Shown: positions 42,779-51,507 of the stretch, in pieces
Layout of the letters: every line of letters begins with the position of its first letter
How positions within the stretch are numbered: the first letter of the stretch is position 1
Source: JAVVHH01 sp964613945
GTDB lineage: Bacteria > Pseudomonadota > Alphaproteobacteria > Acetobacterales > Acetobacteraceae
Assembly (NCBI GenBank): GCA_964613945.1
Contig: CAZTJC010000008.1
Location: forward strand, 1-64,000
Direction of reading: 5' to 3'
Length of the DNA: 64,000 nt
Made by a program: the position numbers and the translations under genes
Notes under the pieces: generated by a model
What the model saw: the letters and a program-made list of their open reading frames with translations, nothing else
Database searches by the model: none
What the model was told of the DNA's origin: nothing

Positions 42779-45478
42779 ATGACCGACGTTCTCGTCGTCG
42801 AATCGCCTTCCAAGGCCAAGACAATCAACAAATATCTTGGCGACAACTTCACCGTTCTCGCCAGCTTCGGCCACGTGCGCGACCTGCCGCCCAAGGATGG
42901 CAGCGTGCGGCCGGACGAGGATTTCGCGATGGATTGGGCCGCCGACGAGCGCGGCGCCAAGCAGATCGCCGCCATCGCCAAGGCCGTCAAAGGCGCCGGC
43001 ACGCTTTACCTGGCGACCGACCCGGACCGTGAGGGCGAGGCGATCTCGTGGCACGTCCGCGCCATGCTGGAAGAGAAGCACGCGCTGAAGGGTGTCAACG
43101 TCAAGCGCATCACTTTCAACGAGATCACCAAGTCGGCGATCACGTACGCCATCGACCACCCGCGCGAACTCGATCAGCCCTTGATCGAGGCCTATCTCGC
43201 CCGCCGTGCGCTCGACTACCTGGTGGGCTTCACCCTGTCGCCGGTCCTGTGGCGCAAGCTGCCCGGCAGCCGCAGCGCCGGCCGCGTGCAGTCGGTCGCG
43301 CTCCGCCTGGTGTGCGAGCGGGAAGCCGAGATCGAGGTGTTCAAGCCGCGCGAATACTGGAGCGTCGAGGCGCACTTTCTTACCCCGGCCAACGCGCCGT
43401 TCACCGCCAAACTGACGCATCTCGACGGCAAGAAGCTGGACCAGTTCGACCTGAACAATCGCGACAAGGCGGAAGCCGCCCGCGTCACGGTGGAGGCCGG
43501 CCGCTTCTCGGTCGCTACCGTGGAACGCCGCCGGGTCAAGCGCAATCCGCCGGCGCCGTTCACCACCTCGACCTTGCAGCAGGAAGCCAGCCGCAAGCTC
43601 GGCATGGGCGCGCAGGCCACCATGCGGTGCGCGCAGCAACTCTATGAGGGTGTCGAGCTACACGGCGAGACCACCGGCCTGATCACCTACATGCGGACCG
43701 ATGGCGTGCAGATGGCGCGCGAAGCCACCATGTCGATCCGCGATCATGTCAGCACCTCCTACGGCGCCGCCTACATTCCCTCGGCGCCGCGCGAATACAC
43801 CAGCAAGGCCAAGAACGCGCAGGAGGCCCACGAGGCCGTCCGCCCCACCGACGTCGACCGCACGCCCGATCAGGTCTCGCGCTACCTCTCCGGCGAGCAG
43901 CTTCGTCTCTACGAGCTGATCTGGAAGCGCGCCGTCGCCAGCCAGATGCAGTCGGCCGAGCTGGACCAGGTTGCCGTCGATCTCGCCAGCGACGGCACTA
44001 AACTGCGCGCCACCGGCTCCATTATTGCCTTCGATGGCTTCCTCAAACTTTACCGCGAGGACACCGATGACGGCGCCGACGGCGCGGCGGACGACAGCCG
44101 CATGCTGCCTCCCATGCATGAGCAAGACCCGGTGCAGCACGACCGTGTTGCCGCCGAACAGCACTTCACCCAGCCGCCACCGCGTTTCTCCGAAGCCAGC
44201 CTGGTCAAGAAGATGGAGGAGCTCGGCATCGGTCGCCCCAGCACCTACGCCAGCATCCTAACCGTGCTGCGCGACCGCAACTACGTCCGCATGGACAACA
44301 AGCGCTTCTTCCCCGAGGACCGTGGCCGCCTGGTCACCGCGTTCCTCACCAGCTTCTTTGAACGCTACGTTGATCCCGGCTTCACCGCCTCGCTAGAGGA
44401 GCAGCTCGACGACATTTCCGGCGGGCGTGCCGAGTGGCGCAAGGTCATGCATCTGTTCTGGGACCAGTTCTCCAAAGCCGTCGAACAGACCCGCGATCTC
44501 AAGATTTCCGACGTCATCGACGCGCTGGACAAGGATCTTGGCTCCCACTTCTTCCCGGTGCCCGTCGATGGCGGCGATCCGCGCGAGTGCCCCGCCTGTC
44601 GCGCTGGCCGCCTTGGGCTCAAGCTCGGTCGCCATGGTAGCTTCATCGGCTGCTCGAACTATCCGACGTGCGAGTACACCCGCCGCCTGGCCGTCGATGG
44701 CGGTGAGGAAGGTGGCGAGACCCTCAAGGAGGGCAAGCGCGACCTCGGTGCCCATCCGGAGAACGGCGAGAACGTCACCATTCGCCGCGGTCCTTACGGC
44801 CTCTACGTTCAACAGGGCGAGGCCGACCCGGAAGACAAGAAGAAGAAGCCCCGCCGCACCGCCATCCCGCGTGGCATGGATGGCGAACAGATGACGCTCG
44901 ACCAGGCAATCGGCCTCCTGTCGCTGCCGCGTCTCGTCGGCCTACATCCCGAGCGCGGCGAGCCGATCGAGGCCGGCATCGGCCGCTTCGGCCCCTTCGT
45001 GAAGATGGGCGCCATCTTCGCCTCGCTCGATAAGGATGACGACGTCCTGCACGTCGGCCTCAACCGTGCCGTGGACGCGCTGGCCAAGAAACTGGACAGC
45101 ATCCGCAGCATCGGCACCCATCCCGGCGACAAGCAGCCGGTCGTGGTGCGGAAAGGGCGCTTCGGGCCATACATTCAACACGGCAACACCGTCGCGAACC
45201 TGCCCAAGGATCTCGCCATGGACGACGTCGGCCTGGACGAGGCCGTCGCGCTGCTCAAGGAAAAGGGCAAGGCACTCAAGCCCCGCCCCGGCAGCAAGAA
45301 GCCAGCAGCCAAGGCGAAGTCGACCGCCACCAAAGCCGTCGCCCCCAAGGCCGCCCCAACTAAGGCCGCCACGACCAAGGCTGCTCCGACCAAGGCGAAG
45401 GCTGCCGCGAAGCCGAAAGCTGCAGCCAAGGCGAAAACTGCCAGCAAGCCCAAATCATCCGCCGCGAAAGCGAGCTGA
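42779..45478 (+). CDS. topA: DNA topoisomerase I (omega)
   Basis: Relaxes negative supercoils. 899 residues. TOPRIM start VVESPSKAKTINKYLG and DPDREGEAISWH; the active-site Tyr is in GLITYMRTDGVQM. A C-terminal Cys4 zinc ribbon is CPACRAGRLGLKLG...CSNYPTC (about 609-635), followed by further topo I zinc-like repeats without all cysteines. The last 60 residues are Lys/Ala/Pro-rich repeats like histone H1. I chose the ATG at 42779, with AAAGGA upstream. rnr follows with its GTG immediately after. Confidence 0.96.
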   Translation: MTDVLVVESPSKAKTINKYLGDNFTVLASFGHVRDLPPKDGSVRPDEDFAMDWAADERGAKQIAAIAKAVKGAGTLYLATDPDREGEAISWHVRAMLEEKHALKGVNVKRITFNEITKSAITYAIDHPRELDQPLIEAYLARRALDYLVGFTLSPVLWRKLPGSRSAGRVQSVALRLVCEREAEIEVFKPREYWSVEAHFLTPANAPFTAKLTHLDGKKLDQFDLNNRDKAEAARVTVEAGRFSVATVERRRVKRNPPAPFTTSTLQQEASRKLGMGAQATMRCAQQLYEGVELHGETTGLITYMRTDGVQMAREATMSIRDHVSTSYGAAYIPSAPREYTSKAKNAQEAHEAVRPTDVDRTPDQVSRYLSGEQLRLYELIWKRAVASQMQSAELDQVAVDLASDGTKLRATGSIIAFDGFLKLYREDTDDGADGAADDSRMLPPMHEQDPVQHDRVAAEQHFTQPPPRFSEASLVKKMEELGIGRPSTYASILTVLRDRNYVRMDNKRFFPEDRGRLVTAFLTSFFERYVDPGFTASLEEQLDDISGGRAEWRKVMHLFWDQFSKAVEQTRDLKISDVIDALDKDLGSHFFPVPVDGGDPRECPACRAGRLGLKLGRHGSFIGCSNYPTCEYTRRLAVDGGEEGGETLKEGKRDLGAHPENGENVTIRRGPYGLYVQQGEADPEDKKKKPRRTAIPRGMDGEQMTLDQAIGLLSLPRLVGLHPERGEPIEAGIGRFGPFVKMGAIFASLDKDDDVLHVGLNRAVDALAKKLDSIRSIGTHPGDKQPVVVRKGRFGPYIQHGNTVANLPKDLAMDDVGLDEAVALLKEKGKALKPRPGSKKPAAKAKSTATKAVAPKAAPTKAATTKAAPTKAKAAAKPKAAAKAKTASKPKSSAAKAS

Positions 45479-47611
45479 GTGACCCGGCGGGAGCGAACGC
45501 CGGGCACGCTCCCCACCCCGGAAGAAATTCGCAAGTTCGTCACCGACTCCGCCGGCCGCGTCGGCAAGCGTGAGATCGCCCGCGAGTTCGGCATCGCACC
45601 GGACGACAAGCTGGCGCTCCGCGGCATCCTCGCCGAAATGAGGACCGACGGCACCATCGCCCCCGCTGGACACCGCCGCTTCACCGACCCGGCGCCCTCC
45701 TCGAAATCCGCGCCCGAGGCGACGGTTGTCCGCATTACCGGCACCGATCCGGACGGCGAAGCCATCGCCCGGCCGGTCGCCTGGCCATTCCCCGGCGCGC
45801 CGCCGCTTGTCTTCATGCGCCCGGAACGCCGCGACCAGCCATCCCTGGTTCCCGGCGAGCGCTTACTGGCGCAACTGAAGCCGATCGGCGGCGGCAAGTT
45901 CGAGGGACGCACCCTCCGCCGCCTGACCGACCAACCCGGCCGGCTGCTCGGCGTCTACCAGCCGCGGGCCGGCGGCACCGGACGAATCGAGCCCACCGAC
46001 CGCCGGGTCAAGGCCGAATGGCGCGTGCCGCTCGGCGAAGAAGGCGGCGCTGAGGCGGGAGAGATCGTTGTCGCCACGCCGCTTCCGCATGGTGGCGCCG
46101 GACTCAAGCCGGTTCGGGTCGTCGAGCGCCTCGGCCCGATGGGCGATGCCCGTTCCATTAGCCTGATCTGCATCGTCAATCACGAGATCCCCGACGACTT
46201 CCCCGCCGACACGCTCGCCGACGCCGCGACCGCCGGCCCCGCCACGCTGGCCGGACGCGAGGATCTCCGCGCAGTTCCGCTTGTCACCATCGACGGTGCC
46301 GACGCCCGCGACTTCGACGACGCGGTCTGGGCCGAGCCGGACGGCGACGGCTTCCGCCTGCTCGTCGCCATTGCCGACGTCGCCCATTACGTCCGCCCCG
46401 ACACCCCGCTCGACCGCGAAGCCCTGCATCGCGGCAACAGCGTCTACTTCCCCGACCGCGTCGTCCCCATGCTGCCGGAGGCGCTGTCCAACGGCTGGTG
46501 CAGCCTACGACCTGGCGAGGATCGCGGCTGTCTCTTCGCCGAACTCCACGTCGGCGCGGACGGACGCAAGATCAGACATCGCTTCGGCCGCGGCCTGATG
46601 CGCAGCGCCGCCCGCCTGACCTACGAGCAGGCCCAGGAGCAGCACGACACCCCTGAACTGGCTCCCTTGTTCGCCGCCTATCGCGCACTCCTCGCGGCCC
46701 GCCAATCGCGCGGCACGCTCGACCTCGATCTGCCGGAGCGGCAGGTGATCCTGCGGAAAGGCCGGGTCGAGTCGGTCCGGCCAAGACAGCGTCTCGATAG
46801 TCACCGGCTGATCGAGGAGTTCATGATCCTGGCCAACGTGGCGGCCGCCGAGGAGTTGGAGCGGTTGCAGCGCCCCTGTGCCTACCGGGTCCACGCGCCC
46901 CCGACCGACGACAAGCTCGAGTCGCTGCGCACCATCCTGCACGGACTTGATCTGACCTTGCCGCCGGCCGACCAGTTGCACCCGCGCGACCTCGACCGCC
47001 TGCTGCAGCGGGTTGCCGGCACGCCGGAAGCGCCGCTGGTCAACGACATCATGTTGCGAAGCCAGAGCCAGGCGGAATATGCGGCCGACAACATCGGCCA
47101 TTTCGGCCTGGCGCTGCCGCGCTACGCCCATTTCACCAGCCCGATCCGCCGCTATGCCGATCTGTTGGTCCACCGCGCGCTGATTGCCGGCCTGACGTTG
47201 GGCGATGGTGGCCTGGGTGCCGACGAAGGTGCCCGACTACCCGACACGGCCGCGCACATCAGCGGCACCGAACGCCGCGCCGCCTTAGCCGAGCGCGACG
47301 CCGTGGACCGCTATCTGGCGGCGTTCCTCGCCGGCCAAACCGGCGCCGTATTCGCGGCCCGTGTCTCCGGCGTGCAACGCTTTGGCATATTTGTCACACT
47401 GATAGAGAATGGCGCCAACGGACTGGTGCCGGCCAGCAGCCTGCCCGATGATTCATGGGACTATGACGACGCGACACACACGCTTTCGGGCCGCCGAACC
47501 CGCTTGGCTTTCCGCCTGGCGCAATCGGTGGACGTGCGTCTTGTCGAAGCCAGCGCTTTGACCGGCGGCATCCTGTTCGCCCTGGCAGCGCCAAGCGTCC
47601 CTGCACGGTGA
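45479..47611 (+). CDS. rnr: Ribonuclease R
   Basis: 3'-to-5' exoribonuclease that degrades structured RNA. 710 residues. An N-terminal winged-helix region (TPEEIRKFVTDSAGRVGKREIAREFG), cold-shock domains, then the RNB core with DGADARDFDDAVWAE (metal Asp residues) and RYAHFTSPIRRYADLLVHRAL, and a C-terminal S1 domain (GAVFAARVSGVQRFGIFVTL). GTG start directly after the topA TGA. It overlaps the S41 peptidase by 4 bases (GTGA). Confidence 0.95.
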   Translation: MTRRERTPGTLPTPEEIRKFVTDSAGRVGKREIAREFGIAPDDKLALRGILAEMRTDGTIAPAGHRRFTDPAPSSKSAPEATVVRITGTDPDGEAIARPVAWPFPGAPPLVFMRPERRDQPSLVPGERLLAQLKPIGGGKFEGRTLRRLTDQPGRLLGVYQPRAGGTGRIEPTDRRVKAEWRVPLGEEGGAEAGEIVVATPLPHGGAGLKPVRVVERLGPMGDARSISLICIVNHEIPDDFPADTLADAATAGPATLAGREDLRAVPLVTIDGADARDFDDAVWAEPDGDGFRLLVAIADVAHYVRPDTPLDREALHRGNSVYFPDRVVPMLPEALSNGWCSLRPGEDRGCLFAELHVGADGRKIRHRFGRGLMRSAARLTYEQAQEQHDTPELAPLFAAYRALLAARQSRGTLDLDLPERQVILRKGRVESVRPRQRLDSHRLIEEFMILANVAAAEELERLQRPCAYRVHAPPTDDKLESLRTILHGLDLTLPPADQLHPRDLDRLLQRVAGTPEAPLVNDIMLRSQSQAEYAADNIGHFGLALPRYAHFTSPIRRYADLLVHRALIAGLTLGDGGLGADEGARLPDTAAHISGTERRAALAERDAVDRYLAAFLAGQTGAVFAARVSGVQRFGIFVTLIENGANGLVPASSLPDDSWDYDDATHTLSGRRTRLAFRLAQSVDVRLVEASALTGGILFALAAPSVPAR

Positions 47612-49122
47612 TCCGTTTTGCTCTCACCGCCCTGCTGCTCCTGCTGGTCGGGCCGTCCTGGGCGCAACCACAGCGGGACCGCTTTGCCAGCGAGATGGCG
47701 ACCGCCGTGTTCACCTCGGCGCTCGAGTTCATTGCACCTCGTGCGCTGGAGGCCGTCAGCATTCAGCAACTCGCGATCTGGGGCCTGCGCGGAATCACCA
47801 CCCTCGACTCCAGCCTTTACCCATCGCTGACGGACGGCATCGTCTCGCTGCGGCGCGGGAGCACCACGCTGTTCCAGCGTCCCGCCCCAGCCGCCAACAG
47901 CGCTGATGGATGGGGCAGCCTGGTCAGCGATCTCTCCGCCTCCGCGTGGGCCAACTCACCGACGATCCAGGCCGGCGGCGGTCAGATCTTGATCACCACG
48001 TTCTTCGACGAGGTATTCAACCACCTCGATCCCTATTCCCGCTACGTCGCACCGGAGGCCGCCGATGAGGATCGCGCGCGCCGCTCCGGCGAGGCGGGCG
48101 CCGGGCTGCTGATCGCGCAAGTTCGCACCGCGTTCGTGATCCAAAGCGTCAACGCCGATGGCCCGGCTGCCGAGGCTGGCATCGTCGCCGGTGATCAGAT
48201 TGTCGCGGTGGACGACCAACCCACGCGTGGGGAAGACATTGATACCGTGCTGGGCTGGATCTCCGGCGTCGAGGGCACCGACGTCACGTTGACGATCCGT
48301 GCCCGCACCGGCCGCGTCCGTAAGGTCGAACTGGAGCGCGTCGTTCTGCCGCCCGAGACGGTGTTCGGCAGCCGTATCGGCGACACGGTTCTGCTGCGGG
48401 TCGCCGGGTTCAGCAGCGACACCGACCAGCGTTTCGGCCGTGAACTGGAGCGCCAACTCGGCCGTGCCGGCACCGCAAAGGCCGTCATCATCGACCTGCG
48501 CGGCAATCGCGGCGGCTTGTTGCGCCAGGCGGTGGCCGCGACCGACCTGCTGCTGGATCACGGCATCATCGCCACCACCGCCGGGCGCAACCCACAGGCT
48601 GCCCATGAATGGCGGGCAGACCAGTCCGACATCTCCGGCGGCAAGTCGGTGATCGTGCTGGTGGACGGGCGCACGGCCAGCGCGGCGGAGATCATGGCCG
48701 GCGCGTTGGCGGGCCAGGGCCGCGCCGTGGTCGTCGGTAGCTCGACCCTCGGCAAGGGTCTGGTGCAGACCATCTCGCCGTTGCCGGACGGGGGGGAGCT
48801 GTTCGTATCGTGGAGTCGCGTCCTGGCTCCGGAGGGCTGGCCCTATCAGGGCCTCGGCGTGCTGCCGCAGCTCTGCACCAGCCTCGGCAAGGAGGCGACG
48901 ACCAGCCAGATTGCCAGCCTCGAGAAAGGTGCCTCGCAACTGGCCCAGGCGCTGCAGCGGCATCGCTCCGCCCGCGCGCCGGTGCCGCCGGCCGAGATCG
49001 TCGAGCAGCGTGCGGCGTGCCCGGCGGCGGAAGGCAAGGATCAGGACATGGCGGTCGCCAAATTCCTCATCACCCATCCGGCCGCCTATACCGCGGCCCT
49101 GCTCAGCCCGCCAAACGACTGA
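47608..49122 (+). CDS. S41-family (C-terminal processing) protease, exported
   Basis: 504 residues with a signal peptide (FALTALLLLLVGPSWA). The order is N-terminal helical region with FNHLDPYSRYVAPE, a PDZ domain (AAEAGIVAGDQIVAVDD), then the tail-specific protease core: IIDLRGNRGGLL, VDGRTASAAEIMAGAL with Ser358 and STLGKGLVQ with Lys383, the Ser-Lys catalytic dyad 25 residues apart. Likely periplasmic. Starts at GTG 47608, overlapping the rnr TGA. Substrates are unknown. Confidence 0.88.
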   Translation: MIRFALTALLLLLVGPSWAQPQRDRFASEMATAVFTSALEFIAPRALEAVSIQQLAIWGLRGITTLDSSLYPSLTDGIVSLRRGSTTLFQRPAPAANSADGWGSLVSDLSASAWANSPTIQAGGGQILITTFFDEVFNHLDPYSRYVAPEAADEDRARRSGEAGAGLLIAQVRTAFVIQSVNADGPAAEAGIVAGDQIVAVDDQPTRGEDIDTVLGWISGVEGTDVTLTIRARTGRVRKVELERVVLPPETVFGSRIGDTVLLRVAGFSSDTDQRFGRELERQLGRAGTAKAVIIDLRGNRGGLLRQAVAATDLLLDHGIIATTAGRNPQAAHEWRADQSDISGGKSVIVLVDGRTASAAEIMAGALAGQGRAVVVGSSTLGKGLVQTISPLPDGGELFVSWSRVLAPEGWPYQGLGVLPQLCTSLGKEATTSQIASLEKGASQLAQALQRHRSARAPVPPAEIVEQRAACPAAEGKDQDMAVAKFLITHPAAYTAALLSPPND

Positions 49123-49216
49123 TTTCCCTTGACCGGAACCAATCGCTTGCGCATTTTCCGCCGCTGCGCCCGGGCTCAAGGTTTCGCTCGGGCAAGCGCG
49201 CTCGAGGAATGAGGCC

Positions 49217-49384
49217 ATGGCCAAGTCAAACACCGTTCAGATCCGCCTCGTGTCCACTGCGGACACCGGCTATTTCTATGTGACCAAGAAGAACGCCCGC
49301 TCGGCGACCGGCAAGCTCGAACTCAAGAAGTACGATCCCGTTGCCCGCAAGCACGTCGCGTTCAAGGAAGCCAAGATCAAGTAA
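49217..49384 (+). CDS. rpmG: Large ribosomal subunit protein bL33
   Basis: 55 residues, too short to be found by a longer cutoff. It begins MAKSNTVQIRLVSTADTGYFY and goes on with VTKKNARS and KYDPVARKHVAFKEAKIK, the cysteine-free bL33 form. GAGG lies a few bases upstream of the ATG. It follows the S41 peptidase by 94 bases and precedes a GC palindrome. Confidence 0.95.
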   Translation: MAKSNTVQIRLVSTADTGYFYVTKKNARSATGKLELKKYDPVARKHVAFKEAKIK

Positions 49385-49388
49385 TCCG

Positions 49389-49410
49389 CGCCGCCCGGAT
49401 CCGGGCGGCG
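49389..49410 (+). repeat. GC-rich palindrome after rpmG
   Basis: Perfect inverted repeat CGCCGCCCG / CGGGCGGCG with a GATC loop, 4 bases after the rpmG stop. The loop itself is palindromic. No T-tract follows, so a terminator is possible but not supported. Confidence 0.4.
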
Positions 49411-49462
49411 AATTACCCCGATTATACTTGCCCTTCCGGGGGCGCTGGGTCAGAGACGATGC

Positions 49463-49717
49463 ATGACCGATGCTCGTCAGATCGAAGCCGAAATCCTTGC
49501 GCAGACCAGCGCGCGCGGACCGGACAAGTCAATCTGCCCCAGCGACGTCGCCCGCAGCCTGGCCGACGAATGGCGACCTCTGATGCACTTGGTGCGCAAA
49601 GTCGCAGCCACCCTGGCCACTAGCGGGCAAATCGACATCCTTCGCAAAGGTAAGCCGATCGACCCGGCTTCCATGCACGGCGTGATCCGTCTGCGCACCA
49701 AGGTGTCGCCCGCATGA
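49463..49717 (+). CDS. DUF3253-family small protein
   Basis: 84 residues of the DUF3253 type, a winged-helix-like fold in relatives: ARQIEAEILAQTSARGPDKSICPSDVARSLADEW, then WRPLMHLVRKVAATLATSGQI and KGKPIDPASMHGVIRLR. No role is established; some are fused to or near DNA-binding functions. It overlaps the ABC transporter start by 4 bases (ATGA). Confidence 0.75.
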   Translation: MTDARQIEAEILAQTSARGPDKSICPSDVARSLADEWRPLMHLVRKVAATLATSGQIDILRKGKPIDPASMHGVIRLRTKVSPA

Positions 49718-51507
49718 TGCGCGTCGGCTCATTGCTGCGCCAAGCCTGGCGGCTCACCCTGCCCTATTTCATGCGGTCCGAGCAGCGCTGGAGCGCGCGC
49801 GGCATGCTGCTCGGCATCATCGTTCTCGCACTGACCCAGGTCGGCGCCAGTACGCTTATCAACTTCTGGTACGGCCAGTTCTACGACGCGCTCCAGGCCA
49901 AGGATCTCGACTCCTTCATTCGCCTGCTGCTCTGGTATCGCTGGGACGACGCGCACGGCTTCATGCTCGGCTTCGTTCCGATCGTGACGCCCCTAGTACC
50001 GCTCGGCGGTCTGCAGGCCTACGTGCAGCAATGGCTGCAGATCCGTTGGCGCAGCTGGATGACCAACGACATCCTGGGCCAGTACATGAGTGACCGCGCC
50101 TACTACACGATCGGCCTCACCCACGTCGCCGGCGATCCGGGCACTGACAACCCCGACCAGCGCATCTCCGAAGACATCCGCGATTTCACGTCCAGCACGC
50201 TGGACCTGGCGATCAGCTTCATCTCGCGCATCACCAACCTGTTCAGCTTCTCCGTCATCCTTTGGGGGCTATCCGGCGCCACCCAGATCTTCGGCGTCAC
50301 CATCCCTGGCTACATGTTCTGGGGCGCGCTCCTGTACGCCGTCGCCGGCACCTTCCTGACCCATGTCGTCGGCCGTCAGCTCGTGCCGTTGAACTTCAAT
50401 CGCCAAAAAGCCGAAGCCGATTTCCGCTATGCCTTGGTCCGACTGCGCGAGAACGGCGAAGGCGTGGCGCTGTCCAGCGGCGAAGTGGAGGAGAAGGCGG
50501 TGCTCGGCACCCGCTTCACCGAGGTGACGACCAACTGGTTCCGCCTCATGACCCGCCGCTTCAAGCTCAGCTTGCTGACCGACACCTATGAGCAGGCCGC
50601 CGTCGTATTCCCGTTCATTCTCGGCGCCCCACGCTATTTCGCGGGTGCCATCGAACTGGGTGGCCTCATGCGCATCGTCAGCGCCTTCAGCCAGGTGCAA
50701 CGGTCCTTGTCCTGGTTCGTCAGCGTCTACGAGTCGCTTGCTGCCTGGAGCGCCACCGTCAGCCGGTTGACGACCTTCGAGTCCGCGATCGGCTCTGCCC
50801 GGAGCCTCAATGCGGCCGGGCCAAGCCTGGTCGACAGCCGAGGCTCCGATATCACGCTGGCCCATGCGCGCGTCGCTCTCCCGGACGGCCAACCTGTGCT
50901 CGACGGTGCCGACATCAGCTTCGCCCGGGGCCGCGCCGTCACCATCGCCGGGCGCTCCGGCAGCGGCAAATCGACCATGTTCCGCGCCATCGCCGGAATT
51001 TGGCCGTTCGGCGGTGGCGTCATCGAGCGTCCGAGCGGAAGTTACCTTTTCCTGCCGCAACGCCCGTATCTGCCGCTCGGCACGCTACAGCATGCCGTCG
51101 CTTACCCAGGCGACGGCACCGCCTATCCGCTGACTGAAATCCGCACGGCTCTGACGGCCGCCGGACTGTCGAGCCTGGTTGGCCGGCTCGGCGAGGAGCA
51201 GCCCTGGTCGCAAACCCTCTCCGGCGGCGAGCAACAGCGCTTGGCCATCGCCCGCGCCCTGTTGCTGCGACCGGATTGGCTCTTCCTCGACGAAGCCACG
51301 TCCAGCCTGGACCCGGCAGCCGAGGCCGAACTCTACACCGCGTTGCGCCAGCACCTACCCGACACGACGATCGTCTCGATCGCCCACCGCCCCGAGATCG
51401 CCCGCTACCACGACGAGGCGCTGACTTTCCAACGCCAGCCCGGCGTCTCCGGCACCCTGGTGGGTCGTCAGCCCGCCGCAACGATCGAGAGCACTGCCGC
51501 CCCATAG
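49714..51507 (+). CDS. ABC transporter with fused membrane and ATPase domains (SbmA/YddA-like)
   Basis: 597 residues. The membrane half (about 1-330) matches the SbmA/BacA-like ABC_membrane_2 type, with TLINFWYGQFYDAL, LQIRWRSWMTNDILGQYM and NPDQRISEDIRDF. The ATPase half has GRSGSGKS (Walker A), LSGGEQQRLAIARA and WLFLDEATSSLD (Walker B). Relatives move peptides, vitamin B12 or lipids; this one's cargo is unknown. It overlaps DUF3253 by 4 bases at its start and the convergent recQ by 40 bases at its end. Confidence 0.88.
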   Translation: MMRVGSLLRQAWRLTLPYFMRSEQRWSARGMLLGIIVLALTQVGASTLINFWYGQFYDALQAKDLDSFIRLLLWYRWDDAHGFMLGFVPIVTPLVPLGGLQAYVQQWLQIRWRSWMTNDILGQYMSDRAYYTIGLTHVAGDPGTDNPDQRISEDIRDFTSSTLDLAISFISRITNLFSFSVILWGLSGATQIFGVTIPGYMFWGALLYAVAGTFLTHVVGRQLVPLNFNRQKAEADFRYALVRLRENGEGVALSSGEVEEKAVLGTRFTEVTTNWFRLMTRRFKLSLLTDTYEQAAVVFPFILGAPRYFAGAIELGGLMRIVSAFSQVQRSLSWFVSVYESLAAWSATVSRLTTFESAIGSARSLNAAGPSLVDSRGSDITLAHARVALPDGQPVLDGADISFARGRAVTIAGRSGSGKSTMFRAIAGIWPFGGGVIERPSGSYLFLPQRPYLPLGTLQHAVAYPGDGTAYPLTEIRTALTAAGLSSLVGRLGEEQPWSQTLSGGEQQRLAIARALLLRPDWLFLDEATSSLDPAAEAELYTALRQHLPDTTIVSIAHRPEIARYHDEALTFQRQPGVSGTLVGRQPAATIESTAAP

